Below, piece after piece: positions 35,443 to 44,633 of a stretch of 64,000 bases of DNA. The notes below the pieces were generated by a model, which ran no database searches, was not told the origin of the DNA, and worked only from the letters and a program-made list of their open reading frames with translations. This DNA comes from Clostridium magnum DSM 2767 (GTDB lineage: Bacteria > Bacillota > Clostridia > Clostridiales > Clostridiaceae). The stretch spans positions 62,001 through 126,000 of the forward strand of contig NZ_LWAE01000009.1 of assembly GCF_001623875.1 (NCBI RefSeq), in the 5' to 3' direction. A program made the translations under genes and the position numbers. Within the stretch, counting starts at the first letter, position 1. The number at the start of each line of letters is the position of its first letter.

Positions 35443-36246
35443 ATGATAGTAATTGGTGAAAAAATTAACGGAGCGATTCCCTCCACAGCTAAGGCAATTG
35501 CAGAAAAGGATGCAGAATTCATAAGAAATCTTGCAATAAAGCAAGCTGAAGCAGGTGCAGATTTTATTGATGTTTGTGCTTCAGTGGATGATGATATCGA
35601 ACTAGAAACAATGAAATGGCTTATAGACATCGTACAGGATGCAACCGATGTTCCAATCGCAGTGGACAGCCCTAACGTTCACACATGCGTAGAAGCCATG
35701 AAATACTGTAAGAAGCCAGGACTTTTCAATTCCGTATCAATGGAAGGGGACAAGATTGACGTAGCATTTCCTGCGATTGCTGGTACAAAATGGGAGTGTG
35801 TTGCTCTCTTGAACAGCGACAAAGGAATCCCAAAAACTGCTAAAGACCGTTTGGATGTATTTGCAGATTTAATGGCAAAAGCAAAAGAATACAACATTGA
35901 TCCGTCTAGGTTGCATATTGATCCATTGATTGAAATGTTATGTACATCCGAAGAAGGAATCTCCATTGTAACTGAAGTTATAAAAGGAATCAAAGAACAG
36001 TATCCTACGATTCATGTCACTGGAGCTGTCAGCAATATATCATTTAATCTTCCAGCTAGGAAAATTGTCAATCAGGCATTTGCAGTATTGGCTATGAATG
36101 CAGGAATGGACAGCTTTATTCTTGATCCATTAAATCAGGACTTAATGGGAATGTTGTTTGCAACAGAAGCACTATTAGGTGAAGACGAGTACTGCATGGA
36201 ATATATTGGAGCATACAGAGAAGGAATATTTGGTCAAAAGAAATAA
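35443..36246 (+). CDS. Methyltetrahydrofolate:corrinoid protein methyltransferase (MT II, MtvA/AcsE-like)
   Basis: Pterin-binding TIM-barrel protein of 267 aa. It starts IVIGEKINGAIPSTAKAIAE, like the MeTr and MtvA/MtgA group. AGADFIDVCAS, PIAVDSPN and HIDPLIEML are barrel strands that contact the pterin. In O-demethylase systems this enzyme moves the methyl group from the corrinoid protein to tetrahydrofolate. GAAGGAG lies upstream at good spacing. It is first in a tight operon, followed after 29 bp by the corrinoid protein gene. Confidence 0.88.
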   Translation: MIVIGEKINGAIPSTAKAIAEKDAEFIRNLAIKQAEAGADFIDVCASVDDDIELETMKWLIDIVQDATDVPIAVDSPNVHTCVEAMKYCKKPGLFNSVSMEGDKIDVAFPAIAGTKWECVALLNSDKGIPKTAKDRLDVFADLMAKAKEYNIDPSRLHIDPLIEMLCTSEEGISIVTEVIKGIKEQYPTIHVTGAVSNISFNLPARKIVNQAFAVLAMNAGMDSFILDPLNQDLMGMLFATEALLGEDEYCMEYIGAYREGIFGQKK

Positions 36247-36275
36247 TTATATGAAATAATGAGGAGGAAAATGTA

Positions 36276-36908
36276 ATGGCTAAAATTGAAGAAGTAAAAG
36301 TTAATGTAGAGGCAGGTAAAACTAAACTTATAAAAGGATTGGTGCAAGAAGCATTAGATGAGGGAAGCAAAGCAGAAGATATACTTCAAGCTATGATTGA
36401 CTCAATGGGTGTTGTAGGGGATAAGTTCTCCGCAGGAACAATATTCGTACCTGAAATGCTAATAGCAGCAAAAGCAATGTCAAGAGGTGTAGAAGTGCTT
36501 AAACCTCATCTTGCAAGCGGCGCTTCATCTTCTTTAGGAACATGTATTATTGGAACAGTTGCAGGTGATTTACATGATATTGGAAAAAATCTAGTTTCAA
36601 TGATGATTGAAAGTACTGGATTTGAAATAGTAGACCTTGGCGTAGATGTACCTGATACTAAATTTGTTGAAGCAGTTAAGGAAAATGAAAATGTAAAAGT
36701 AGTAGTATGTTCAGCACTTCTTACTACAACAATGGCAGCTTTAAAGAAAACAGTTGAGACTTTAAGAGAAAGTGGATTAGAAGGATTCAAGATAATGGTT
36801 GGTGGTGCTCCTGTAACAGCTGAATTTGCGGCTTCAATAGGTGCAGATGCATATACGGCTGATGCAGGTAGTGCTGCAGTTAAGGCTAAAGAATTTGCAA
36901 CAGCATAA
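36276..36908 (+). CDS. Corrinoid methyl-carrier protein (MtvC/MttC-like)
   Basis: Protein of 210 aa. The N-terminal helical cap domain covers residues 1-85. The B12-binding Rossmann domain follows, with the lower-axial ligand motif DLHDIGKN (Asp98, His100, Gly103), IVDLGVDVP and the C-terminal GGAPVTAEFA and GADAYTADA. It shuttles methyl groups between methyltransferase I and II in the cytoplasm. GAGGAGG precedes ATG. Confidence 0.95.
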   Translation: MAKIEEVKVNVEAGKTKLIKGLVQEALDEGSKAEDILQAMIDSMGVVGDKFSAGTIFVPEMLIAAKAMSRGVEVLKPHLASGASSSLGTCIIGTVAGDLHDIGKNLVSMMIESTGFEIVDLGVDVPDTKFVEAVKENENVKVVVCSALLTTTMAALKKTVETLRESGLEGFKIMVGGAPVTAEFAASIGADAYTADAGSAAVKAKEFATA

Positions 36909-36942
36909 ATATATCATAAACAATATGGGGAGGTATTGATGT

Positions 36943-37920
36943 ATGTTAACTAAAAGACAGAATTTACTGGAAACGATTAAGGGTGGGAATCCGGATCGTT
37001 TTGTTAATCAATATGAATTTATGAATATGATTTTGGAAGTTCCTGCGAGAGCTAGTTCAAATTACGGTGGTAGTTGGATAGATACTTGGGGGGTAACGTG
37101 GCGATGGCCAAAAGATCAACTTGGTGCATTCCCTGTGCATGATAACGAACACAAAGTTTTAAAGGATGTTACTGAATGGAAGAAATACGTTAAAATTCCT
37201 GAAATTAATACTTCCGATGAAGCTTGGGCTCCAGCTATTGCTCATGCTAATTCTGTGGACCGTAACGAGGAATTTGTAGCACCTTTCTATGCTCCAGGTG
37301 TCTTTGAAATGACACATAATCTTATGAGTATGGAAGATGCATTAATGGCTTTATATGAAGAGCCTGAAGCTATGCATGAGTTAATTGATGCCATTACACA
37401 GTATGAGTTGGATTTTGCAAAAGTGCTAGTTGAAAAAATTCATCCAGATTGTATTTTCCACCATGATGACTGGGGAAGTCAAAAAAACTCTTTTGTGTCT
37501 CCTGAAATGTTTGAAGAGTTCTTTCTTCCAGCTTATAAAAAGATCTATGGTTACTATAAAGCCAATGGTGTTGAATTGATAGTTCACCATAGCGATTCTT
37601 ATGCAGCTAACTTAGTTCCACATATGATCGAAATGGGCATCGATATTTGGCAAGGTACTATGAACACTAATAACATTCCTGAATTGATCAAGGAGTATGG
37701 TGGAAAAATCTCATTTATGGGAGGACTTCACAGCGGTATGATTGATTTTCCGGATTGGACGCCTGAAAATTGTGTTAAACATGTAGAAGAAGCTTGCAAA
37801 GCTAATGGAACTAAATACTTTATTCCATGCCTCACCGCAGGTTTACCTAAGGGGTACTTCCCAAATGTATATGAGACAGTAAGTAATGCAATAGATGAAA
37901 TGAGTAAAAAAATGTTTTAA
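36943..37920 (+). CDS. URO-D-family methyltransferase I (substrate:corrinoid protein)
   Basis: Protein of 325 aa in the uroporphyrinogen decarboxylase-like superfamily that includes MtaA, CmuA and O-demethylase MT I proteins. Visible segments are FHHDDWGSQKNSFVSPEMFEEF (residues about 168-189), HHSDSYAANLVPHMIEMGID and GGLHSGMIDFPDWTPENC (residues about 265-282). The zinc HxC motif of MtaA is not seen; the matching site reads HHSDS. As the URO-D protein next to a corrinoid protein and MT II, it probably demethylates a methoxylated aromatic or another methyl donor. The substrate is unknown. Confidence 0.85.
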   Translation: MLTKRQNLLETIKGGNPDRFVNQYEFMNMILEVPARASSNYGGSWIDTWGVTWRWPKDQLGAFPVHDNEHKVLKDVTEWKKYVKIPEINTSDEAWAPAIAHANSVDRNEEFVAPFYAPGVFEMTHNLMSMEDALMALYEEPEAMHELIDAITQYELDFAKVLVEKIHPDCIFHHDDWGSQKNSFVSPEMFEEFFLPAYKKIYGYYKANGVELIVHHSDSYAANLVPHMIEMGIDIWQGTMNTNNIPELIKEYGGKISFMGGLHSGMIDFPDWTPENCVKHVEEACKANGTKYFIPCLTAGLPKGYFPNVYETVSNAIDEMSKKMF

Positions 37921-37958
37921 GGTAGATAACTTGGAAAAAACATTTTTGTTGTAAATAG

Positions 37959-38008
37959 AAAACATTTTGGATTAATGTTAGAAATAAATTAATTCAAAAT
38001 GTTTTTTA
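37959..38008 (+). terminator. Terminator or attenuator after methyltransferase I gene
   Basis: Stem AAAACATTTTG/CAAAATGTTTT, extended by an inner ATTAAT/ATTAAT pairing, followed by a T-rich run. It may lower expression of the RACE gene relative to the three upstream genes. Confidence 0.7.
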
Positions 38009-38162
38009 TTACTAAGAGTTCTTCATTTGTTACAAGGTCAAGCACCAGTCTCATTTTATTATCTAATGTGTAGGGAACTCCTATATTCCGAAACTTAAAT
38101 TATGTATATTCAAGTAGAATATAATTATACTTAAAGAAAGATACTTCACAGGGGGGAATTAT

Positions 38163-39986
38163 ATGGATATTTTCAATAAAAAATTTGAACTTATTATTAA
38201 TTCACAAAAGGGTAAAGATGTTATAAAGGTTAAACCAGGTGAAAATTTATTTAATGTATTAATGGATAACAGAATATTTATAGATAGTCCCTGCAATGGA
38301 AAAGGAATTTGTGGAAAATGTAAAGTTAAAGTAGTAAAAGGATTAAAGGAACCTACTCCACTTGATATAAAACATTTAACTAAAGAAGAGTTAGAAAGTG
38401 AATTTAGGTTATCCTGTAATTTGACTATAAATGAAGATGTAGAAATAGTACTTTTAGAAAAGAATAAGGATATGGAAGTATTAATAAATGGGACAGAACA
38501 GCAATATACTCTAGATACTGTAGTGAAGAAAAAGTATTTAGCAATTGAAAAACCATCCATTAATGATCAACGAGATGATTATAGAAGGCTAAGTGATGCT
38601 TGTGAAAGTGATGATTTGCTCATTGGTTTACAATATTTACCTCAAATAAGCGATTTGTTAAGGGGAGCTGATTTTAATGTTACCGCATCACTTTATAAGA
38701 ATCGTCTTTTACATTTAGAAAAGGGTAACTGCTTACAACAAAACTATGGACTGGCTGTAGATATAGGTACAACTACTATAGTAATCTATTTACTAAATCT
38801 AAATGATGGGAAAGTAATAGATATAGATTCAAGAGTTAATAACCAGAGAAGTTATGGGGTTGATGTGGTTTCAAGAATAAATTTTACTATTGAGAATCCA
38901 AAGGGATTAGGTATATTGAAGGATAATATTGTAAGTCAGCTTAATGATATGATAGAACTGTTATGTAAAAAAAACAACATAAGTGAAGATAACATATATG
39001 ATATAGTTATTGTTGGAAACACTATTATGATTCACCTACTACTTGGACTTCCATGTAAAAATATAACTATGTCACCATATATTCCAGTGGCTACAAAGGC
39101 ACTTGAGCTTGAAGCTAAGGATATTGGAATTAATACTAAAGGCATGGTAAGCTTACTTCCTGGTATATCAGCTTTTGTAGGAAGTGATATAACTGCTGGT
39201 ATATTATCCTGTGGTATGTTAAATTCAGAAAAATACTCATTATTATTAGACCTTGGAACTAATGGAGAAATTGCCCTAGGCAATAAAAACGAAGTAGTAA
39301 CTTGCTCTACGGCTGCTGGACCAGCTTTTGAAGGTACAAATATTAAGTATGGAATTGGTGCCGTAAAAGGAGCTATAAGCAAAGTTGATTTATCAAGGGA
39401 TAAAATATATGAAACAATAGGAAATGAAAAACCCTGCGGAATATGCGGTTCAGGAGTGTTGGATGCTGTTGCACAATTTGTGAAGTTTGGAATATTAGAT
39501 GAATCAGGTAGAATGGTTGGAGCGGACGAAGTGGAAAACAAGGAGTATCAGAATAGGATTGTTGAGATAGATAATATGAGACAGTTTATTCTAGTACAAA
39601 ATAGTATACATAATGAAATTATTACCTTTACACAAAAGGATGTACGAGAAGTTCAATTAGCAAAGGCTGCTGTATGTGCTGGTATCAAAATACTTTTAAA
39701 AGAAAAGAACATAAACTTTAATGAAATAGAAAAAGTGTACATTGGCGGTGGATTTGGTAACTATATGGATAAAGAAAGTTCTGCTACTATAGGCATGATA
39801 CCCAAAGAGCTTAAGGGTAAGATTGAATCTGTTGGCAACTGTGCAGGGGGTGGAGCTAAAACATATTTGCTATCAAAAGGAATAAGAGAGAGTGCAGTAG
39901 ATATTATTAATAAAACCACATATATAGAGTTATCAAAAAGAAAAGATTTTCAGGAATATTTTATAAATTCTATGATACTGGATTAA
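38163..39986 (+). CDS. Reductive activator of corrinoid enzymes (RACE)
   Basis: ATP-dependent activase of 607 aa that reduces inactive Co(II)-corrinoid proteins. The N-terminal 2Fe-2S ferredoxin domain has Cys44, Cys50, Cys53 and Cys85 (CNGKGICGKC and SCNL). The long C-terminal ASKHA-type ATPase domain shows AVDIGTTTIVIYLL near residue 198, DLGTNGEIALGN, and YIGGGFGNYMD. The architecture and length match RACE proteins of acetogens. AGGGGGGA lies upstream. A terminator-like hairpin separates it from the methyltransferase genes, but its function ties it to them. Confidence 0.93.
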   Translation: MDIFNKKFELIINSQKGKDVIKVKPGENLFNVLMDNRIFIDSPCNGKGICGKCKVKVVKGLKEPTPLDIKHLTKEELESEFRLSCNLTINEDVEIVLLEKNKDMEVLINGTEQQYTLDTVVKKKYLAIEKPSINDQRDDYRRLSDACESDDLLIGLQYLPQISDLLRGADFNVTASLYKNRLLHLEKGNCLQQNYGLAVDIGTTTIVIYLLNLNDGKVIDIDSRVNNQRSYGVDVVSRINFTIENPKGLGILKDNIVSQLNDMIELLCKKNNISEDNIYDIVIVGNTIMIHLLLGLPCKNITMSPYIPVATKALELEAKDIGINTKGMVSLLPGISAFVGSDITAGILSCGMLNSEKYSLLLDLGTNGEIALGNKNEVVTCSTAAGPAFEGTNIKYGIGAVKGAISKVDLSRDKIYETIGNEKPCGICGSGVLDAVAQFVKFGILDESGRMVGADEVENKEYQNRIVEIDNMRQFILVQNSIHNEIITFTQKDVREVQLAKAAVCAGIKILLKEKNINFNEIEKVYIGGGFGNYMDKESSATIGMIPKELKGKIESVGNCAGGGAKTYLLSKGIRESAVDIINKTTYIELSKRKDFQEYFINSMILD

Positions 39987-40078
39987 TATCTTCGGTGACA
40001 GATGCAGAAATTGTTTATTAGACACACATTTGGAACAATAAAGAGATACAAGTCTAGAGGGGGGCGACAAAGAACTTT

Positions 40079-40987
40079 ATGGATAAATATTGCCATTATA
40101 GCAAACGTGAAAGAGTACTAAGAACAATTAGGCGTGAGAAAACAGACAGGATTCCTAAAGGAGAGCTTTGCATTACTGATTCTATTATTTGCCGTGAATT
40201 GAATTGCAGTAAAATTGGATTTGAAGAAAAACTTGCATTTATCGACAGGCTCGGTCTTGACATTTTTACTATTTCACCGATTTTTCCACATGACAAGAAT
40301 AGATTACCAGAAGCAGATGAATATGAATGGCCCGATATTAAAAAATGGGCTGATCAGACCTCGGTTTTTACCTTTGCAATAATTGACGGTGCATTTGAGA
40401 CAGGCTTACGGATATATGGCCTCATGGATTTTCTAACACTTCCAGAAGAATCTCCTGACGACCTGAAAAACTTTATTAGACAGGTTGAAAAACTGAATAT
40501 TGCCATAATCAAACAAGCAGCGGATCAGGGTATAGATGGAATAATACTGGCAGATGATATCGCTTATGCGCATAGACTATTAGCAAGTCCCAATATTTTG
40601 AGAGAATATTTTTTGCCTTCTTTGGCAAAACAAGTTGAAGAAATTACACATCTGGGACTTCCAGTCTTTTACCACTCGGATGGCAATTACCGTGAAATTA
40701 TCCCTGATTTAATCCATATGGGTATACAGGGGCTTCAATGCATTGAACAACGATGCGGTATGGACATTGTTGATTTACAGAAGGAATATGGCGATAGGCT
40801 ATGCCTGTGGGGACATATCGATACTGAAAACACACACAGTGCACATGATGTAGATTTTTTGAAAAACTTCTCAGCTTCTATACAAAGCCTCTCCACTGGA
40901 AACGGAATCATACTAGGAACAAATTGTGGGCTCTATGAAGGTATTGATATAGAAGGATTGACAGCAATATACCGGACTTTGGAGTGA
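40079..40987 (+). CDS. Second URO-D-family methyltransferase
   Basis: Protein of 302 aa, also in the URO-D/MtaA superfamily and similar in plan to the protein at 36943-37920. It begins with RVLRTIRREKTDRIPKGELC and contains GIDGIILADDIAYAHR, FYHSDGNYREIIPDL and LGTNCGLYEG near the C-terminus. HSDG replaces the HxC zinc motif. AGAGGGGGG lies 15 nt before ATG, which is a long spacing. It is downstream of RACE by 92 bp. It may widen the substrate range of the demethylase. Confidence 0.85.
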   Translation: MDKYCHYSKRERVLRTIRREKTDRIPKGELCITDSIICRELNCSKIGFEEKLAFIDRLGLDIFTISPIFPHDKNRLPEADEYEWPDIKKWADQTSVFTFAIIDGAFETGLRIYGLMDFLTLPEESPDDLKNFIRQVEKLNIAIIKQAADQGIDGIILADDIAYAHRLLASPNILREYFLPSLAKQVEEITHLGLPVFYHSDGNYREIIPDLIHMGIQGLQCIEQRCGMDIVDLQKEYGDRLCLWGHIDTENTHSAHDVDFLKNFSASIQSLSTGNGIILGTNCGLYEGIDIEGLTAIYRTLE

Positions 40988-41040
40988 ATTGTTAAAGTAA
41001 TAAGCTCAGGAATTTCCCCTCGCAAGTACCCCAGGGGTCT

Positions 41041-41055
41041 ATGTCATCAAGCTAA
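41041..41055. repeat. Orphan IS4-type terminal repeat
   Basis: ATGTCATCAAGCTAA matches 14 of 15 bases of the inner terminal repeat of the IS4-family element at 32.6-34.2 kb (ATGTCATCAAGTTAA). No partner end or transposase is near. It marks the border between the methyltransferase operon and the defence island and may be a leftover of an earlier insertion. Confidence 0.5.
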
Positions 41056-41083
41056 AATAGAAATTATTTACAAGAACCGATAT

Positions 41084-41305
41084 TTAAACTGTAAACTTTA
41101 TATCTTGCAAACCAATCAATTTTTCTATAAAATCAATGGGTAGTAACATCCGATATTCCTCCTTTGGTGATTTGTTTCGCAAAATAAATACTAAAGGGAT
41201 ATCGGATTTTTTTCCACCTTTTTGATATGCTTTTACTAATGAAAATAATGGAATATTTTTTAAATCACAAAATTTACTGATGAACCAAAATAAATAAAAA
41301 TTCAA
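41084..41305 (-). pseudogene. Unassigned minus-strand remnant divergent from the first XRE gene
   Basis: A frame of about 73 codons with a protein-like second half, DIPLVFILRNKSPKEEYRML followed by PIDFIEKLIGLQ. This vaguely resembles the C-terminus of phage-type PDDEXK/resolvase proteins. No ribosome site precedes the TTG at 41305, and the frame runs on upstream through the palindrome at 41310. It occupies the place taken by the GHKL gene at the second XRE copy, so it may be what remains of a divergent cargo gene. Coding status is doubtful. Confidence 0.35.
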
Positions 41306-41309
41306 CCAA

Positions 41310-41326
41310 TGTAAGATAACCTCACA
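41310..41326. promoter_or_regulatory. Putative XRE operator, first copy
   Basis: TGTAAGATAACCTCACA is an imperfect palindrome aligned with the perfect one at 58781-58797 (TGTGCGATAATCGCACA). After it both copies continue with TTAGTATTTTCTTTC or TATAGTATTTTCTTTC. It lies 60 bp before the XRE start. Confidence 0.45.
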
Positions 41327-41386
41327 TTTTAGTATTTTCTTTCATTTAAAATTAATACATATATTTTTTATTTAAGGATGATAGAT

Positions 41387-41608
41387 ATGAATAAAAAAAA
41401 TATTACAGGAAAAAAAATTCGTCTAATTAGGATGCAAAAAGGCATAACACAAGAACAACTTGCTGCTCGCCTTCATGTGCAAGGAATAAATATGGATAGA
41501 TCAAATATACCTAGAATTGAACACCAAACTAGAGAACTTCTAGACTACGAGATTAAGGCAATTGCAATTGCCTTAGATACTAGTATTGAAGATTTATTTG
41601 ATGAATAA
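41387..41608 (+). CDS. Small XRE-family HTH regulator, copy 1
   Basis: Protein of 73 aa, almost entirely one Cro/CI-type helix-turn-helix: GKKIRLIRMQKGITQEQLAARLHVQGINM, ending IALDTSIEDLFDE. I choose ATG 41387, since AAGGATG precedes it; the ATG at 41378 lies within that ribosome site. It is about 60% identical by eye to the XRE protein at 58.86 kb. It is convergent with a truncated topB, as in the second copy. Confidence 0.85.
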   Translation: MNKKNITGKKIRLIRMQKGITQEQLAARLHVQGINMDRSNIPRIEHQTRELLDYEIKAIAIALDTSIEDLFDE

Positions 41609-41650
41609 AAAATAAGACAAGGTCTTTAACTTGACCCTGCCTTATTTTTT
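41607..41650. terminator. Bidirectional terminator between XRE copy 1 and topB remnant
   Basis: AATAAG-a-CA-a-GGTC pairs with GACC-c-TG-c-CTTATT, flanked by A and T runs, so it serves both convergent genes. Confidence 0.75.
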
Positions 41651-43325
41651 ATTTTAAATTTAATTTAGCCAAAGCCTCTGCCAAGGCAGAATTCATAGGT
41701 GCTTCACTTTCTTGCTTCATTTTTTTCATATAATTTGCTACATCCCTCTTACTGTTCTTACCTTCTTTATTATCAAATCTCTTATTAAAAGATGCTGCTT
41801 TTTCTCTGAAGGTACATGTTGTGCAGACATAGATTTGTCCTTCTCCCTGTCCCCTAAGTTCAAGCTTCTTGTGACAGTTAGGACATCTTGCATTAGTTAA
41901 TCTAGCTAAATTTTCTCTGTGGCCGCATTCTCTATCTTGACACACAAGCATTCTGCCCTGTTTACCTTTAACTTCAAGCATGTATTTACCACAATCAGGG
42001 CACTTTTTACCTGTAAGGTTATCGTGTTTAAATTTGTCACTACTTCCCTTAACATCATCAACTAATTCTGCTGCATATTTTCTCATTCTATCTATGAATG
42101 CTCTAGGATCTTTCTTACCTTTGCTAATAAGCTCTAATTCTAACTCCCACTCTGCTGTTAACAATGGAGATTTAAGCTCATCCGGTACTAGTTCTATAAG
42201 CTGTTTTCCCTTTGAAGTTGGAATAATTTCTTTTCCGTTCTTCTCTAAATAGAACATATTAAATAGCTTCTCTATTATATCTGCTCTTGTGGCTACTGTT
42301 CCTATTCCTCCAGTTTCCCCAAGGGTTTTAGCATGTATTTTATCTATACTTATATACTTCTGTGGTTTTTCCATAGCGGATAACAAAGTCCCCTCGTTGA
42401 ATCTTGCTGGCGGCTTAGTTTTTAACTTTTTACTTTCAACTGCTGTTATATTCAGTTTGTCACCTTTTTTAACCACAGGTAGAACTTGGTTTTCCTTTTC
42501 ATCTTCATCCTCAGTTAAATCACTAGCTCTGTCATATACCATTTTCCATCCCTTTGACTTTATAACATTACCTTTTGCTATAAAGCTTTCTCCATTAATG
42601 TCTGCAAATATAGTTGTTTGCAAGTATTCAAAAGGAGGCAGCATAACAGCTAAAAATCTTTTTACTACTAAGTCATAAACGTTCTTCTCTTCACTACTTA
42701 AAAGTGACAATTTTACTGTTTCTTCTGTAGGGATTATGGCATGGTGATCACTTACTTTGCTGTTGTCTACAAAGCCTTTATGACCGTTTATCTTTCCCTT
42801 TAATATTTCACTTGCAGCTGGTCTATAACTACCTATAGAAATTGCTTTTAAACGCTCTGGTAGAGTAGCCACTATATCTGTAGAGATATATCTTGAATCT
42901 GTTCTAGGATAAGTTAATATTTTATAGTTTTCATATAATCTTTGCATTATAGATAAGGTTTGCTTAGCTGAATATCCAAAAATTCTATTAGCATCTCGTT
43001 GTAGCTCAGTCAAATCATAAAGAGCTGGAGCATGCTGCTTCTTATAGCTTTCTGTAACATCAACTACATTAGCTTCTTTTCCTTTAGTAGCTGCTAATAT
43101 TTTATTTGCCTTATCTTCATCAAAAATATTACTATTATTATTTTTATCTCTCCATTGAAGTGTAAAGCCCTTTGACTTTGCACTTATAACAAAGTAATCC
43201 TTAGGCTTAAAACTCTTTATTTCTTCTTCTCTATTAACTATCATAGCTAAGGTTGCAGACTGTACACGTCCTGCTGTAAGCTGTGCATTATGCTTACATG
43301 TAAGAGCTCTTGTAATATTTAAACC
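41649..43325 (-). pseudogene. topB: DNA topoisomerase III (topB), 5'-truncated, copy 1
   Basis: The frame covers the back three quarters of a type IA topoisomerase III. Homology begins at GLNITRALTCKHNAQLTAGR and includes the active-site Tyr in NYKILTYPRTDSRYIS. It ends in two Cys4 zinc ribbons (CPDCGKYMLEVKGKQGRMLVC, about residues 430-450, and CPNCHKKLELRG with CTTC) and a normal C-terminus. The N-terminal TOPRIM domain that holds the catalytic metal is absent, and an in-frame TAA lies just upstream of the breakpoint at 43325. It should be inactive. It is nearly identical in protein sequence to the copy at 59.1-61.0 kb. Confidence 0.85.
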
Positions 43326-43715
43326 GATTAATTAAGTATCTATTTACAATTTAAGAAAACTAGTCAAACATAGTAATATAAAGGTTTCAAATGTTTTATT
43401 AAATAGTTTTTTAAGAAAACAACTCTAGTTGTTACTGTATAAATTCAATTTAATTATTAAATTATATATAATAACTAAATTGAATTTTACACATTATAAA
43501 ATATTGTTATTTCCTGCTCATCTATTATATATATTTAGACCTTTTATAATTTACATGGTAAATCAATTAAAATAAATTTTAATGACCATTGGTTCGCAAT
43601 TATTTACAATAAAAATTTATAATTTTACCTAATGAAATAGGCTGACCATACAAAAATATCTTGTGTATTTATTAATTTTCAAATAGCATAGAAATTGGTG
43701 TTCTATGAATTTATC
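43326..43715. other. AT-rich spacer without gene
   Basis: About 390 bp between the broken topB end and the HNH gene. It holds a loose inverted repeat ATTCAATTT/AAATTGAAT near 43444-43488 and no coding signal that I can support. Confidence 0.5.
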
Positions 43716-44633
43716 CTATTTGTTAAATACCTCCTTTTTAACAATATCATATGTTAACTTTGATAATGGTCTTTTTAAATAATCTACGCTATCTAAATAT
43801 ACTCCAAATAAAATTTTTATAGTTTCTTCCTGATTAAATGGAATACCTGGGAAATCTTCCTTTAACTCCAATAATCTTATATTATTATAAAGTTGAGTTT
43901 TTTTTATAATTTCATAAATAATATCATTGTGCATTTTATATGGTTTCTCCAGCTTTAATTCTTCAAACTGGTGTTTCATTTCCATGTCACATTTGTATAT
44001 TAATTTAACATCATCTTTACTCTGAAGATAATCAGAATCTATTGGTTCCCAGTCAAATGTAATAATATCGTCTGTTTTTTTAGTTTCATCAAATGGTGAA
44101 ACAAAAAATTCTTTAGTTGCCTTTGTATGATTGCACGATGGGCAAACTGGAACCAAATTATAAAAAGATAATGCTAGTAATGGATAACTATACTTATCAT
44201 AGAAATGATCAATTTGGCATCCAGACTTTTTTACATTATTATACTCTCGTGTGTCTATATAGTTTCTATTACAATATGGACATACTGATATATCGAGATT
44301 ATCCACAAATTCGATCGCATTATAATTATACTCACCTATATGACTATTTGATTTTGAAAATTTATCATTATATACTGCTTTTATTTTCTCACTACACTTA
44401 TTATAATTCGGTATTTTTTTTATTCTAGGATATATTTTTTCTTTAATATATCGCAATTTCTGATAATTAGCTTTTATGAGCATTTCAAAGGAAAATCCAG
44501 GTTCAATTTTCATGCATAATCGATTTATATCCTCAAATCTAATAGAATTAGTATGGTTTTTAAAATGATTCTCAATATGATTCCAATGATTTTCAATTAG
44601 TGGTTGCAAATTTCTATTAATTATCTGTATCAT
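43716..44633 (-). CDS. HNH endonuclease, third gene of a Septu-like operon
   Basis: Protein of 305 aa. The core is an HNH nuclease with zinc-type Cys pairs: CPYCNRNYID, then CQIDHFYDKYSYPLLALSFY and NLVPVCPSCNHTKA, followed by SPFDE. The DH, N and second CxxC fit PtuB-like HNH proteins. Flanking regions are helical and unassigned. The start lies within the end of the ATPase gene (17-bp overlap), so the two are co-translated. Family knowledge of Septu (PtuA ATPase with PtuB HNH) suggests DNA or tRNA cleavage during phage infection, gated by the ATPase. Confidence 0.85.
   Translation of the reverse strand: MIQIINRNLQPLIENHWNHIENHFKNHTNSIRFEDINRLCMKIEPGFSFEMLIKANYQKLRYIKEKIYPRIKKIPNYNKCSEKIKAVYNDKFSKSNSHIGEYNYNAIEFVDNLDISVCPYCNRNYIDTREYNNVKKSGCQIDHFYDKYSYPLLALSFYNLVPVCPSCNHTKATKEFFVSPFDETKKTDDIITFDWEPIDSDYLQSKDDVKLIYKCDMEMKHQFEELKLEKPYKMHNDIIYEIIKKTQLYNNIRLLELKEDFPGIPFNQEETIKILFGVYLDSVDYLKRPLSKLTYDIVKKEVFNK

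Noticed and set aside
36506..36790. Long minus-strand frames across the methyltransferase genes
   Set aside because: They are shadows of well-supported corrinoid-protein and methyltransferase coding sequences.
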